Under the pieces are notes generated by a model. The model searched no databases and was not told where the DNA came from. It worked only from the letters and a program-made list of their open reading frames with translations. Made by a program: the position numbers and the translations under genes. 64,000 nt of DNA from the NCBI GenBank assembly GCA_913061125.1, contig CAJXUB010000002.1, positions 1-64,000 on the forward strand, given 5' to 3'. The stretch is from an uncultured Flavobacteriaceae bacterium (GTDB lineage: Bacteria > Bacteroidota > Bacteroidia > Flavobacteriales > Flavobacteriaceae). Below, in pieces: positions 26,685 to 35,691 of this stretch (position 1 is the stretch's first letter; every line of letters begins with the position of its first letter).

Positions 26685-29066
26685 ATGAAAAAATTGTGTT
26701 ACAGTGCATTGCTGATTTCCCTACAGGTTATTTTTGCACAAAATCCCCAAAGGGTTTTTGAAGATTTTAGACTCGTGAACGGGCAGACTTTAGAACTGCA
26801 AGTGAGCGATGGAATTTATAAGATCATTCCATATTCTGATGATATTATAGAAACAACATTTATACCAACGGGCCAAGTCCATCCAGATAAGTCACACGCC
26901 GTGGTCATGCCACCAAACGAACTTCAAGTTAATATTAAAAACAACGATTCGATCCTAAATTTGGAAACCCATGGGATGTTGGTCCAAATTACAAAATCGC
27001 CATTCAAAATAGATTATTTTTACCACTCCAAGCCATTAATTTCTGAAGCTCTGGGCTATGTAAGAAACGACAGTTTGGAAGTTTTAGAGTTTAACATCAA
27101 ATCCAATGAAGTCCTTTATGGCGGTGGCGCGAGAGCACTGGGGATGAACCGAAGGGGCTACCGTCTCGAACTCTACAACAGAGCCCACTACGGCTACGAA
27201 ACCCACTCCGAATTGATGAACTACACCATGCCGCTTGTAGTGTCTTCAGAGCAATACATGATTCATTTTGATAATGCTCCCATTGGATTTTTGGATTTAG
27301 ACAGTCAAAATGAAAATCACCTTCGTTATGAAACCATTTCTGGCCGAAAGACCTACCAAGTCATTGCAGGGGATTCGTGGCATACTATTTTGGACAACTA
27401 CACCAATTTAACAGGGAAACAACCCATGCCACCACGTTGGGCTTTAGGAAATTTTTCAAGCCGATTTGGCTACCACTCTCAAGATGAGGTGGAACAAACC
27501 ATTGCCAAGTTTCAAGAGTCAAACATCCCTGTTGATGCAATTATTTTAGACCTCTATTGGTTTGGAAAAACCATCACGGGAACGATGGGAAATTTAGAGG
27601 TTTACAGGGACTCTTTTCCTGATTTTGAAGGCATGATTTCACGTCTTAAATCTAAGGGTGTTAAAACAATTACCATCACAGAACCGTTTATTTTAACGTC
27701 TTCCAAACGCTGGGAGGACGCAGTACAGCAAGAGGTCCTTGCCAAGGATTCCGAAGGCAACCCTTTTACGTATGATTTCTATTTTGGAAACACGGGCTTA
27801 ATTGACCTTTACAACCCCAAAGCTGTCGATTGGTTTTGGGCCATCTATAAAAACCTTCACCACAAAGGAGTTCGAGGGGTTTGGGGCGATTTGGGCGAAC
27901 CCGAAGTTCACCCCAAAGCGTTACAACATTTTGATGCTACAGCGGATGAGGTTCATAACATTTATGGCCACGATTGGGCAGGGCTTATTTTTAAGGGTTA
28001 CAAGTCAGATTTTCCCAATGAGCGGCCCTTCATCCTGATGCGGGCGGGCTATTCGGGATCTCAGCGGTATGGTCTTATTCCTTGGTCGGGTGATGTCAAC
28101 AGAACTTGGGGCGGATTGCAGTCGCAACCAGAAATTGCGCTTCAAATGGGGCTTCAAGGGCTGGGTTACATGCACTCGGATTTGGGGGGATTTGCTGGGG
28201 CAAATCTGGACGACGAGCTTTATGTGCGTTGGTTACAATATGGCGTTTTTCAACCCATTTTTAGACCACATGCTCAGGAGGAAGTTCCAAGCGAACCGGT
28301 GTTTAGATCTTCGGAGGTCATGGAATTATCTAGACAAGCCATCAACTTACGCTATGCGTTATTGCCTTATAATTACCATTTGGTTTATGAAAATCATACC
28401 AAAGGGTTACCCCTTATGAGGCCCTTATTTTTTGAGGACAACAATGTGGCTCTAAAAACCGCTTCGAGCACGTATCTTTGGGGTCAAGATATTTTGGTTT
28501 CTCCCATTACAGAGCCCGGCCAAAAAGTCAAAGAAGTCTATTTTCCAGCTACCGCCAACTGGTTCGATTTTTACACAGGAGAACGCTACAATGGTGGGGT
28601 TTTAGAATCCATTTCAACGGATTCTGCTTACATCCCAACTTTCGTTAGGGCAGGTGCCATAGTACCAATGGTGGAACCGATTCAATCGACGGATGACTAT
28701 AATTTAAAACAATTCCAATTGCATTATTATTGGGATGAGAGTGTTGAAGAGTCTAACCGTTCCATTTACAATGACGACGGATTGTTATCGAATCCCATCC
28801 AAAAAGGGCAGTACGAGCTACTAAACATTTCATCCAAAAACCATTCAAAAGGGGTTGAGATGTGTTTTGATTCTAAATTAGGGTCCAACTTTAAGGCCTC
28901 AAAAAAGGTGATAAAAGTTGTAATTCACAACATGACGAAACACCCGAAACGAATAAAATTTAATAATAAAAAAACAGATTTTAAATATAACTCAAAGGAC
29001 AAAACTCTCACCACCGAAGTGATTTGGGACACGTCCAAACCATCAAAATTACGTATTAAACTATAA
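26685..29066 (+). CDS. GH31 family alpha-glucosidase
   Basis: Exo-acting alpha-glucosidase of 793 residues with a signal peptide (ending VIFAQ), so probably periplasmic. It has an N-terminal galactose-mutarotase-like sandwich, then the barrel: NIPVDAIILDLYWFG (substrate-site Asp), GVWGDLGEPEVHP with the nucleophile Asp (about 401), and GYSGSQRYGLIPWSGDVNRTW with the acid Asp (about 470), followed by beta-sandwich domains. It would release glucose from the non-reducing ends of maltodextrins made by the GH13 enzymes. Inside the eight-gene plus-strand operon. Confidence 0.93.
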   Translation: MKKLCYSALLISLQVIFAQNPQRVFEDFRLVNGQTLELQVSDGIYKIIPYSDDIIETTFIPTGQVHPDKSHAVVMPPNELQVNIKNNDSILNLETHGMLVQITKSPFKIDYFYHSKPLISEALGYVRNDSLEVLEFNIKSNEVLYGGGARALGMNRRGYRLELYNRAHYGYETHSELMNYTMPLVVSSEQYMIHFDNAPIGFLDLDSQNENHLRYETISGRKTYQVIAGDSWHTILDNYTNLTGKQPMPPRWALGNFSSRFGYHSQDEVEQTIAKFQESNIPVDAIILDLYWFGKTITGTMGNLEVYRDSFPDFEGMISRLKSKGVKTITITEPFILTSSKRWEDAVQQEVLAKDSEGNPFTYDFYFGNTGLIDLYNPKAVDWFWAIYKNLHHKGVRGVWGDLGEPEVHPKALQHFDATADEVHNIYGHDWAGLIFKGYKSDFPNERPFILMRAGYSGSQRYGLIPWSGDVNRTWGGLQSQPEIALQMGLQGLGYMHSDLGGFAGANLDDELYVRWLQYGVFQPIFRPHAQEEVPSEPVFRSSEVMELSRQAINLRYALLPYNYHLVYENHTKGLPLMRPLFFEDNNVALKTASSTYLWGQDILVSPITEPGQKVKEVYFPATANWFDFYTGERYNGGVLESISTDSAYIPTFVRAGAIVPMVEPIQSTDDYNLKQFQLHYYWDESVEESNRSIYNDDGLLSNPIQKGQYELLNISSKNHSKGVEMCFDSKLGSNFKASKKVIKVVIHNMTKHPKRIKFNNKKTDFKYNSKDKTLTTEVIWDTSKPSKLRIKL

Positions 29067-29077
29067 TCATTTATCCC

Positions 29078-30496
29078 ATGAAAAACGCAAACATTTTATT
29101 TGCCCTTGTTCTTGTAATATTCTCTTGCAAGCAAACCACAAAAGAATCGGTTCAAGATGTAGAGACCTACACACCAATCTCAATGTCTGATCTGGAGAAC
29201 GCTGTTATTTATGAAGTTAATATTCGTCAATACTCGTCAGAGGGAACTTTTGAAGCTTTTACTAAAGATATTCCGCAGTTAAAAGAACTTGGCGTAAAAA
29301 TTATCTGGGTCATGCCCATTTTCCCGATTTCAGAAACCAAACGAAAAGCCACCGGGGGGGATTTTGCCGACCTCATTGAAGACGAAACCGAGCGAGCCAA
29401 AATGTTGGGGAGTTACTATGCCGTCTCTGATTTTACGAAGGTAAATCCAGAGTTTGGAACCATCGCAGATTTTAGAACGATGCTCAAAACGGCACATGAC
29501 AATGGCATGTACATGATTTTAGATTGGGTACCCAACCACACAGGATGGGATCACACCTGGATCACAACCAATCCCGACTATTACACCCAAAATGAGAATG
29601 GTGAAATCATCGATCCGATCAATCCTGGTACTGGAGAATCTTGGGGCTGGGCAGACGTTGCCGATTTAAATTACGACAACCGGAACATGCGTCAAGAAAT
29701 GATCGAGGACATGCTTTATTGGATTAAAGAAGAAGGCGTAGACGGCTTCCGATGTGATGTAGCAAGTGCCGTTCCGTTGGACTTTTGGCAAGACGCTATT
29801 GCAAAAATTCGAGCAGAAAAGGACGTATTTATGTTGGCAGAAGCAGCCGAGCCCGAACTTCTTCAGGGGACCGACTTGTTCGACATGGCTTACGGTTGGG
29901 AGCGCCACCATATTTTTAATCAAATGGCTAAGGAAGACAACCCCATTGAGCTTTGGGATGAGGTAATGCAAAAAGATACAGAACGTTATGAAACCGATGA
30001 CATTCTGATGACTTTTGTAACCAATCACGACGAAAATTCTTGGAACGGAACCATCAGAGAACGAATGGGTAATGCCGCCGAGCTCCTTACAGCACTGAGT
30101 TATACCGCTCCTGGAATGCCACTTATCTACTCTGGACAAGAGTATGATTTGAATCATAGATTATTGTTTTTTGAAAAAGATCAAATTCCGCATACCAAAA
30201 ATATCATGTGGCCACTCCTAGAAAAATTAGGCCAACTCAAATCCAATTCCCCTGCATTACATGGTGGTAAAAAAGCGGCCTCTTACAACAGATTAGATTC
30301 TGCCAATTCTAAAGTTTTAATTTTCCAGCGAAGCAAAGAAGGACAAACGCTAACTTTTGTAGGGAATTTTTCAGATGAAAATCAATCCGTTTCAAATCCG
30401 AGTCAAGGCGCAATAGACCATTTTTCTGGTGAGACCCTATCCTCTGAAACTTTTGAGTTATCCCCATGGGATTTTAAAATTCTTTTAGATAAATAA
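29078..30496 (+). CDS. GH13 alpha-amylase family lipoprotein
   Basis: A 472-residue enzyme with lipobox VIFSC (Cys 17). GH13 regions are all present: DWVPNHTG (I, about 149), GFRCDVASAVP with the nucleophile Asp (II, about 224), LAEAAEP with the acid Glu (III, about 255) and FVTNHDENS (IV, about 314). The N-terminal AVIYEVNIRQYS and short length resemble Bacteroidota periplasmic or surface amylases. It is the last gene of the operon and is followed at once by a strong terminator. Confidence 0.93.
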   Translation: MKNANILFALVLVIFSCKQTTKESVQDVETYTPISMSDLENAVIYEVNIRQYSSEGTFEAFTKDIPQLKELGVKIIWVMPIFPISETKRKATGGDFADLIEDETERAKMLGSYYAVSDFTKVNPEFGTIADFRTMLKTAHDNGMYMILDWVPNHTGWDHTWITTNPDYYTQNENGEIIDPINPGTGESWGWADVADLNYDNRNMRQEMIEDMLYWIKEEGVDGFRCDVASAVPLDFWQDAIAKIRAEKDVFMLAEAAEPELLQGTDLFDMAYGWERHHIFNQMAKEDNPIELWDEVMQKDTERYETDDILMTFVTNHDENSWNGTIRERMGNAAELLTALSYTAPGMPLIYSGQEYDLNHRLLFFEKDQIPHTKNIMWPLLEKLGQLKSNSPALHGGKKAASYNRLDSANSKVLIFQRSKEGQTLTFVGNFSDENQSVSNPSQGAIDHFSGETLSSETFELSPWDFKILLDK

Positions 30497-30500
30497 TTTA

Positions 30501-30532
30501 AAAAAAGCGTCTTATCCGGGCGCTTTTTTTTA
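30501..30532 (+). terminator. Terminator of the maltose catabolic operon
   Basis: AAAAAAAGCG, loop TCTTATCCGGG, then CGCTTTTTTT, five bases after the last GH13 stop. It closes the lacI/MFS-to-GH13 transcription unit. Confidence 0.85.
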
Positions 30533-30581
30533 GGTTCACATTGCTAACCAAAATAATAATTCGAAAACAAATCGAAGTTGT

Positions 30582-30589
30582 TATCTTTG
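30582..30589 (+). promoter_or_regulatory. Putative -7 promoter element for mvaD
   Basis: TATCTTTG lies 18 bases before the mvaD ATG. TTC at 30560-30562, 19 bases upstream, is a near match to the -33 TTG. Confidence 0.5.
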
Positions 30590-30607
30590 TCCTTAAGTTA
30601 ACTGACC

Positions 30608-31690
30608 ATGACAATTAAAGAATTTCTTCCAAAACAACCCTATACCATAATCGAATCGGGTCGGTTGACATGTTCTGCACCAAGCAACATCGCACTGGTA
30701 AAGTACTGGGGGAAAAAACCCCAACAGATTCCAACAAATCCTTCCATTAGTTTCACGCTCGATTCCTGCCGTACGACTACGACGTTGGTCTTTAGTCCCA
30801 AAACAACAAAAGGGTTGGCTTTTGAGGTGTTTTTGGACGGGAAACTTAAACCTGATTTTGGCCCAAAAATTCAACAATTTTTTGAACGGATCTTACCCTA
30901 TATCCCTTTCTTAGAATCCTATGCTTTTCGAATTGAAACCTCCAATACATTTCCTCACAGTTCAGGCATTGCTTCCTCCGCTTCTGGGATGAGTGCTTTG
31001 GCTTTGTGTCTTGTCACTTTGGAAGAACAATTAACGTTAACCTCAAATCCTGAATATGCCAAGCGAAAAGCGTCCTTTTTAGCCCGGTTAGGATCTGGAA
31101 GTGCATGCCGAAGTCTAGAGGGCGGTTTGGTGGTATGGGGCGAGCATTCTGATATTTTAGGCAGTTCCGATTTGGTGGGCATCTCATTTCCATACCAGAT
31201 TCACGATGTCTTTAAAAATTACCAAGATACCATTCTGCTTATCGACGAAGGTGAAAAGCAAGTGAGTAGTACGGTTGGCCACAATTTAATGCACAACCAT
31301 CCCTTTGCAAACCAGCGCTTTAACCAAGCTCACACCCATTTGAAAGAAATGATTCCCGTTTTAGAATCGGGAGACTTGGAGGGTTTTATTAGCATTGTAG
31401 AACGTGAGGCCTTATCCCTTCATGCGATGATGCTTACCAGCGACCCCTACTTTATCCTCATGAAACCCAATACGTTAGCGGTTATTCATGCCATTTGGGA
31501 TTATAGAAAACACACCGGAACCCCCGTTTGTTTTACACTCGACGCTGGTGCCAATGTTCATGTGTTGTATCCCAAAAATACCTCGGCCGATGTCCAGCAT
31601 TTTATAGATCGCCATCTGTTAAAGTATTGTCAAAATAAGCGTTCTATACACGATGAGGTTGGATCCGGTGCAAAACGCATTAAAATTTAA
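30608..31690 (+). CDS. mvaD: Diphosphomevalonate decarboxylase
   Basis: Last step of the mevalonate pathway: mevalonate 5-diphosphate + ATP to isopentenyl diphosphate + CO2. The 360-residue GHMP-family protein shows APSNIALVKYWGKK (residues about 24-37), the ATP-loop HSSGIASSASGMSALA (about 117-132), the Ser/Arg-rich LGSGSACRSLEGG, and the C-terminal FTLDAGANVHVLYP. Followed by a mevalonate kinase-like gene after 42 bases with its own promoter-like box. Confidence 0.95.
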   Translation: MTIKEFLPKQPYTIIESGRLTCSAPSNIALVKYWGKKPQQIPTNPSISFTLDSCRTTTTLVFSPKTTKGLAFEVFLDGKLKPDFGPKIQQFFERILPYIPFLESYAFRIETSNTFPHSSGIASSASGMSALALCLVTLEEQLTLTSNPEYAKRKASFLARLGSGSACRSLEGGLVVWGEHSDILGSSDLVGISFPYQIHDVFKNYQDTILLIDEGEKQVSSTVGHNLMHNHPFANQRFNQAHTHLKEMIPVLESGDLEGFISIVEREALSLHAMMLTSDPYFILMKPNTLAVIHAIWDYRKHTGTPVCFTLDAGANVHVLYPKNTSADVQHFIDRHLLKYCQNKRSIHDEVGSGAKRIKI

Positions 31691-31692
31691 TG

Positions 31693-31700
31693 TATATTTG
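31693..31700 (+). promoter_or_regulatory. Putative -7 promoter element before the mevalonate kinase gene
   Basis: TATATTTG lies three bases after the mvaD stop and 32 bases before the next ATG. No -33 TTG was recognised, so it may be a weak internal promoter. Confidence 0.35.
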
Positions 31701-31732
31701 TGTTATCGGGTAAAACCCCCTTTTAATAAAAC

Positions 31733-32662
31733 ATGAAAGGACCACTTTTTTATTCAAAAATATTACTGTTCGGAGAATATGGTATTATCAAAGATTCCAA
31801 GGGGCTTTCCATTCCGTACAATTTTTATAAAGGGGCTTTAAAATCCATTGAAAACCACAACGAAGCATCTGCAGAGTCCAATGCAGTCCTTTCCAAGTTT
31901 TATCATCATTTAAGAGAAATTGACCAAAATGTAGTTGTATTCGATTTCGATCAAATGACGCGCGATATTAGCAACGGGATGTATTTCGATTCTTCTATTC
32001 CAAGAGGTTATGGAGTTGGGAGTAGTGGTGCACTTGTTGCTGCCATTTACGATAAATATGCTTTGGATAAGGTGACGGTTTTGGAAAATTTGACTCGCGA
32101 GAAACTACTAAAGCTCAAGTCTATTTTTGCTGTAATGGAATCCTTCTTTCATGGTAAATCTTCGGGCCTAGATCCCCTTAACAGCTATTTGAGTCTACCT
32201 ATTTTGATTTCTTCCAAGAATCATATTGAGGCCACAGGAATTCCAACGCAAAATGCAACAGGCACCGGAGCCGTATTTTTGTTGGACAGCGGAGAGGTTG
32301 GAGAAACCGCTCCCATGGTTCAAATTTTTATGAAAAAGATGAAAGAAGAAGGGTTTAGAACCATGCTGAAAACGCAATTCATCAAACACACAGACGCTTG
32401 TGTTGACGACTTTCTTAAGGGCGACATCAAATCGTTGTTTCAAAATACCAAAAAACTATCTCAAACCGTTTTAAACCACTTCAAACCCATGATTCCAGAG
32501 CAATTTCACCAGTTGTGGGCCTCTGGAATTGAGTCAAATGACTATTATTTAAAACTTTGCGGTTCGGGAGGCGGCGGCTATATCCTTGGTTTTACAGAAA
32601 ACCTCGATCGAGCTAAGTCGGCACTTTCTGGCCATAAACTGGAAGTCGTTTATACTTTCTAA
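31733..32662 (+). CDS. Mevalonate kinase-like GHMP kinase
   Basis: A 309-residue GHMP kinase that begins FYSKILLFGEYGII, the substrate-binding start of mevalonate kinases, followed by the ATP loop PRGYGVGSSGALVAAIYDKY (residues about 88-107), HGKSSGLDPLNSYL (catalytic Asp region, about 140-153) and the third GHMP motif KLCGSGGGGYILGF (about 276-289). Context (mvaD upstream, prenyltransferase downstream) supports phosphorylation of mevalonate; phosphomevalonate kinase is a possible alternative. Confidence 0.85.
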   Translation: MKGPLFYSKILLFGEYGIIKDSKGLSIPYNFYKGALKSIENHNEASAESNAVLSKFYHHLREIDQNVVVFDFDQMTRDISNGMYFDSSIPRGYGVGSSGALVAAIYDKYALDKVTVLENLTREKLLKLKSIFAVMESFFHGKSSGLDPLNSYLSLPILISSKNHIEATGIPTQNATGTGAVFLLDSGEVGETAPMVQIFMKKMKEEGFRTMLKTQFIKHTDACVDDFLKGDIKSLFQNTKKLSQTVLNHFKPMIPEQFHQLWASGIESNDYYLKLCGSGGGGYILGFTENLDRAKSALSGHKLEVVYTF

Positions 32663-32671
32663 AGCGGTTCA

Positions 32672-33574
32672 ATGCCACATCAAAACAAACATACCATGCT
32701 AAAAATACTTAGCATAGTTTCAGTGGTTCGTGGCTACAACATTGCTCTCATTGTTTTGGCTCAGTATTTGGCCTCTATTTTTATTATGGGTCACCAAATT
32801 CCACTGGGTCATGTCCTTTTTGACGGTACATTGGCGCTCATAATCTTAGCCACGGTTGGGGCCATTGCATCGGGTTACATCATCAATAATTTTTATGATG
32901 AAGAGAAAGATTTAATCAATCGTCCACAAAAATTTATGTTGGATCGTATGGTTAGTCAAAAAACCAAACTAACCCTCTATTTTGCTTTAAATTTTGGCGT
33001 TTTGGCACTCATGAGTTTCGTGTCCTTGCGGGCAGTTCTGTTTTTTGCAGTCTATATTTTTTCGATTTGGTTCTATTCTCATAAAATCAAAAAACAACCC
33101 GTTTTAGGCAATTTAAGCTCCGCATTTTTATCCATAACCCCCTTTTTTGCCATCTTGTTGTATTTTCAAAATTTTAATTTGATGATTTTTATACTCGGCT
33201 TCTATTTATTCCTGATTTTATCTATTCGTGAATTAATTAAAGACCTCGAAAATATTAAAGGCGATTTGGCTCTAAATTACAGAACAGTACCCGTGGTTTA
33301 CGGCGAAAATGCTGCAAAAATCATGATAACTGTACTCGTTTTACTCAATGCAATTACCACAGGTTTGGTGCTGTATTATTTTACCATGGGGCTGATGGTT
33401 TATTTTTTTTACGGCTCTTTTATTGCACTAACCGCCGTTGTAGCTTTGGTATGGCCAGCCCACAGTTCACAACACTACAATCGAATACATAACATGGTTA
33501 AAGCGTTGATTTTTTCAGGGGTAATAAGCATCATGCTTTTGGATCCCAATTTAATTTTGAATAAGATATTTTAG
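32672..33574 (+). CDS. UbiA-family prenyltransferase (geranylgeranylglycerol-phosphate geranylgeranyltransferase-like)
   Basis: An integral-membrane prenyltransferase of 300 residues with about eight or nine hydrophobic segments. The two Asp-rich motifs that bind Mg-diphosphate are present: NNFYDEEKDLINRP (about 70-83) and RELIKDLENIKGD (about 188-200). It groups by pattern with the enzymes annotated in Bacteroidota as digeranylgeranylglyceryl phosphate synthase-like; other UbiA substrates cannot be excluded. Met 1 (32672) and Met 9 (32696) are both possible starts, the second beginning directly at the membrane domain. Ten bases after the kinase gene. Confidence 0.75.
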   Translation: MPHQNKHTMLKILSIVSVVRGYNIALIVLAQYLASIFIMGHQIPLGHVLFDGTLALIILATVGAIASGYIINNFYDEEKDLINRPQKFMLDRMVSQKTKLTLYFALNFGVLALMSFVSLRAVLFFAVYIFSIWFYSHKIKKQPVLGNLSSAFLSITPFFAILLYFQNFNLMIFILGFYLFLILSIRELIKDLENIKGDLALNYRTVPVVYGENAAKIMITVLVLLNAITTGLVLYYFTMGLMVYFFYGSFIALTAVVALVWPAHSSQHYNRIHNMVKALIFSGVISIMLLDPNLILNKIF

Positions 33575-33623
33575 GAAACCCCTTAGAAATCTAATTATTA
33601 CATTAATTTTGAAAAAATTTTGT

Positions 33624-34361
33624 ATGACTTCCAATTCACCTTTCAAACACAATTCGGGACTAATCCGATTGAATAAATTTATCTCAAATTCTGGAATTTG
33701 CTCTCGTAGAGAGGCCGATATGTACATCAAAATAGGCAATGTGACGGTCAATGGAAAAGTTGTCACTGAAATGGGCTATAAAGTTAAATTAGATGATGAT
33801 GTCCGATTTGATGGCTCTCGTATCAACCCCGAAGCTAAAGCCTATGTTTTACTCAACAAACCCAAGGGATTTGCAACGACAACCAGCGAGGGCAAAGGCC
33901 GTACGGTTATGGATTTGGTAGCCAAGGCCACACCATCGAAAATCAGGCCCATTGGTCGTTTAGGCCGAAATTCGTTAGGTCTTATTTTATTTACCAATGA
34001 CGAAAAACTTCATGCAAAATTCACCCAATCCAAAACAGGGGTGGCCCGACTGTTTCACATCACCCTGGATAAAGCCCTAACAACAGAGCATTTGAATGCC
34101 ATTCAAAAAGGCTTCCGCCACGATGGGAAGTGGATTCAGGTGGAGGATATCAGTTTTGTGGAGGGCGCTAAACGAACTGAAATTGGTTTGCGAATAAAAA
34201 ACACGGGCAGTACTATTTTGAGAACCATTTTTTCCCATTTCAAATACACCATAGAAAATTTGGATTGTGTTAGCATTGGTCCTTTAACAAAAAAAGATCT
34301 TCCAAGGGGCCATTGGAAACACCTCTCCAATGCCGAAATTAGTCAGCTGATGATGTTGTGA
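33624..34361 (+). CDS. RsuA/RluB-family pseudouridine synthase homologue lacking the catalytic Asp
   Basis: A 245-residue protein with an N-terminal S4 RNA-binding domain (RLNKFISNSGICSRREADMY, residues about 15-34) and a PseudoU_synth_2 domain. The family motif GRLDxxTxGLLL, whose Asp is the catalytic nucleophile, reads GRLGRNSLGLIL here (codons CGT TTA GGC at about 33957-33965), so the Asp is Gly. The later NRxVRRxF segment is also degenerate (GSTILRTIF). The reading frame is otherwise intact, so it may be a catalytically dead RNA-binding protein. The TTG at 33609 is a less likely start than ATG 33624. Its 3' end overlaps the convergent glycosyltransferase by 23 bases. Confidence 0.85.
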   Translation: MTSNSPFKHNSGLIRLNKFISNSGICSRREADMYIKIGNVTVNGKVVTEMGYKVKLDDDVRFDGSRINPEAKAYVLLNKPKGFATTTSEGKGRTVMDLVAKATPSKIRPIGRLGRNSLGLILFTNDEKLHAKFTQSKTGVARLFHITLDKALTTEHLNAIQKGFRHDGKWIQVEDISFVEGAKRTEIGLRIKNTGSTILRTIFSHFKYTIENLDCVSIGPLTKKDLPRGHWKHLSNAEISQLMML

Positions 34362-35682
34362 TTCTATTGATTTTATAGAACTCATACCCCCATATTCCTA
34401 CCACAACTCCGTATTGGATCAAACGCCAAAAGTGGGATTCTTCGACGTAGCCATTTTGGTAAGAAAAATAACTAAAGAAAATAGTAAAGCTCCACACTAT
34501 CGGAAAGCGGAAAGGGGTAAAGCAACTCAAAAAGACTAAAGTTACCACATACCAAGGATGAACGGTTGTTGAGATGAGAAAATAGCCGGTCAAGAGGATC
34601 ATCATTTGCGTCAAAATTTTAGTAAAATTTGTTTCTTTTTTGGACAGAAAAAACAACAGAAAGAGACCCATAAGTCCGGGTACTGCAAATCGCATGTAGG
34701 GCATTAAATGAAGTTGGAAAATATTGTTCAATAGAAGTTTGGCAAGCCAAAAAAAACTAGAATTAAATTCAAAATTAGTGAACCAAAGCCCTATGGTTTG
34801 TAAATAATTTCCAGAAAATTTTACACTAAAGAATGGTGCAAACCCCAGGCTGATAACAAGGGCTATTGTGGCATAAAACCGATAATTTTTTTTCAGTTTA
34901 ATCTTGTGTAATAACAAAGGGATAAGAAGTATTGGGGTTAGTTTGGTTAGAACAGATAACCCCATAAAAACTCCGGCTCGAATTTCTTCTCGTCGATAAG
35001 CAAAATATAAGGCCAATGCCAACCCAAAAATCATTACACCTTCGTGGTGTAAATTGCCGCTTAACTCTATGACAACCAATGGGTTTAGAAAGTAAAGTAG
35101 GATATATTTTTTGGGTAGATTTAAGAGTTTTAACAGTTTTTGCCCCACGATTACCACTCCAATATCTGCACCAATCAAAACGGTGCGCAATACGACTATT
35201 GCCAGGGAGATAGAATGACCACCAATGAGCTTTGCTGCGACTGATGGAAGTTGATGAACAGGTGGATAATTAGAAAAATTATTTTGGCTGAGAGTTCCCA
35301 TACCTTGCCATAGGGATCGCATGATTTCTGTATTAAAACAGTTAAAATCAAGAAGCTCTTTCGGGGTCCAAAGGTAGGGGTTAAGGCCTTCTAAAATCAG
35401 CTTGGCGTCCCATAAAAATCTATAAAAATCTTGCGATAAGCTTGGGGTGGCCCAAAGAAAAATAATTCTGGATATCAGCCCCAAGCCAATCAAACTGGAT
35501 TTTGGAAATTCATATTGAAATAATACAATATAAATAACAAAAAGGCTGGTAACGCAAAGCCCCAATGCGAGGTGTTCGTGTCTGTTTATACCATACCCGA
35601 TGTAGAAGTAAATTCCAAGCGAACAAGTCGAAAGGATTATAAACCACAATAATTTGAATCTGGAAAACACTCCTGACAACAT
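34339..35682 (-). CDS. GT-C family membrane glycosyltransferase (mannosyltransferase-like)
   Basis: An integral-membrane protein of 447 residues with about a dozen hydrophobic segments. SQDFYRFLWDAKLILEGLNPY (about residues 78-98) has the Asp-x-Tyr-Arg..Asp pattern of the first periplasmic loop of polyprenyl-phosphate-sugar-using GT-C enzymes (DUF2029/GT87-like, often called mannosyltransferases). Sugar and acceptor unknown. A TTG two codons upstream is possible; ATG at 35682 was chosen. It is last in a four-gene operon with two GT2 enzymes, one of which probably makes its polyprenyl-phosphate sugar donor. Confidence 0.7.
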   Translation of the reverse strand: MLSGVFSRFKLLWFIILSTCSLGIYFYIGYGINRHEHLALGLCVTSLFVIYIVLFQYEFPKSSLIGLGLISRIIFLWATPSLSQDFYRFLWDAKLILEGLNPYLWTPKELLDFNCFNTEIMRSLWQGMGTLSQNNFSNYPPVHQLPSVAAKLIGGHSISLAIVVLRTVLIGADIGVVIVGQKLLKLLNLPKKYILLYFLNPLVVIELSGNLHHEGVMIFGLALALYFAYRREEIRAGVFMGLSVLTKLTPILLIPLLLHKIKLKKNYRFYATIALVISLGFAPFFSVKFSGNYLQTIGLWFTNFEFNSSFFWLAKLLLNNIFQLHLMPYMRFAVPGLMGLFLLFFLSKKETNFTKILTQMMILLTGYFLISTTVHPWYVVTLVFLSCFTPFRFPIVWSFTIFFSYFSYQNGYVEESHFWRLIQYGVVVGIWGYEFYKINRITTSSAD

Positions 35683-35691
35683 GGTCAAGCA

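Noticed and set aside
29666..30157. Open frame of 163 codons opposite the second GH13 lipoprotein gene
   Set aside because: Shadow of GH13 regions II-IV on the opposite strand.
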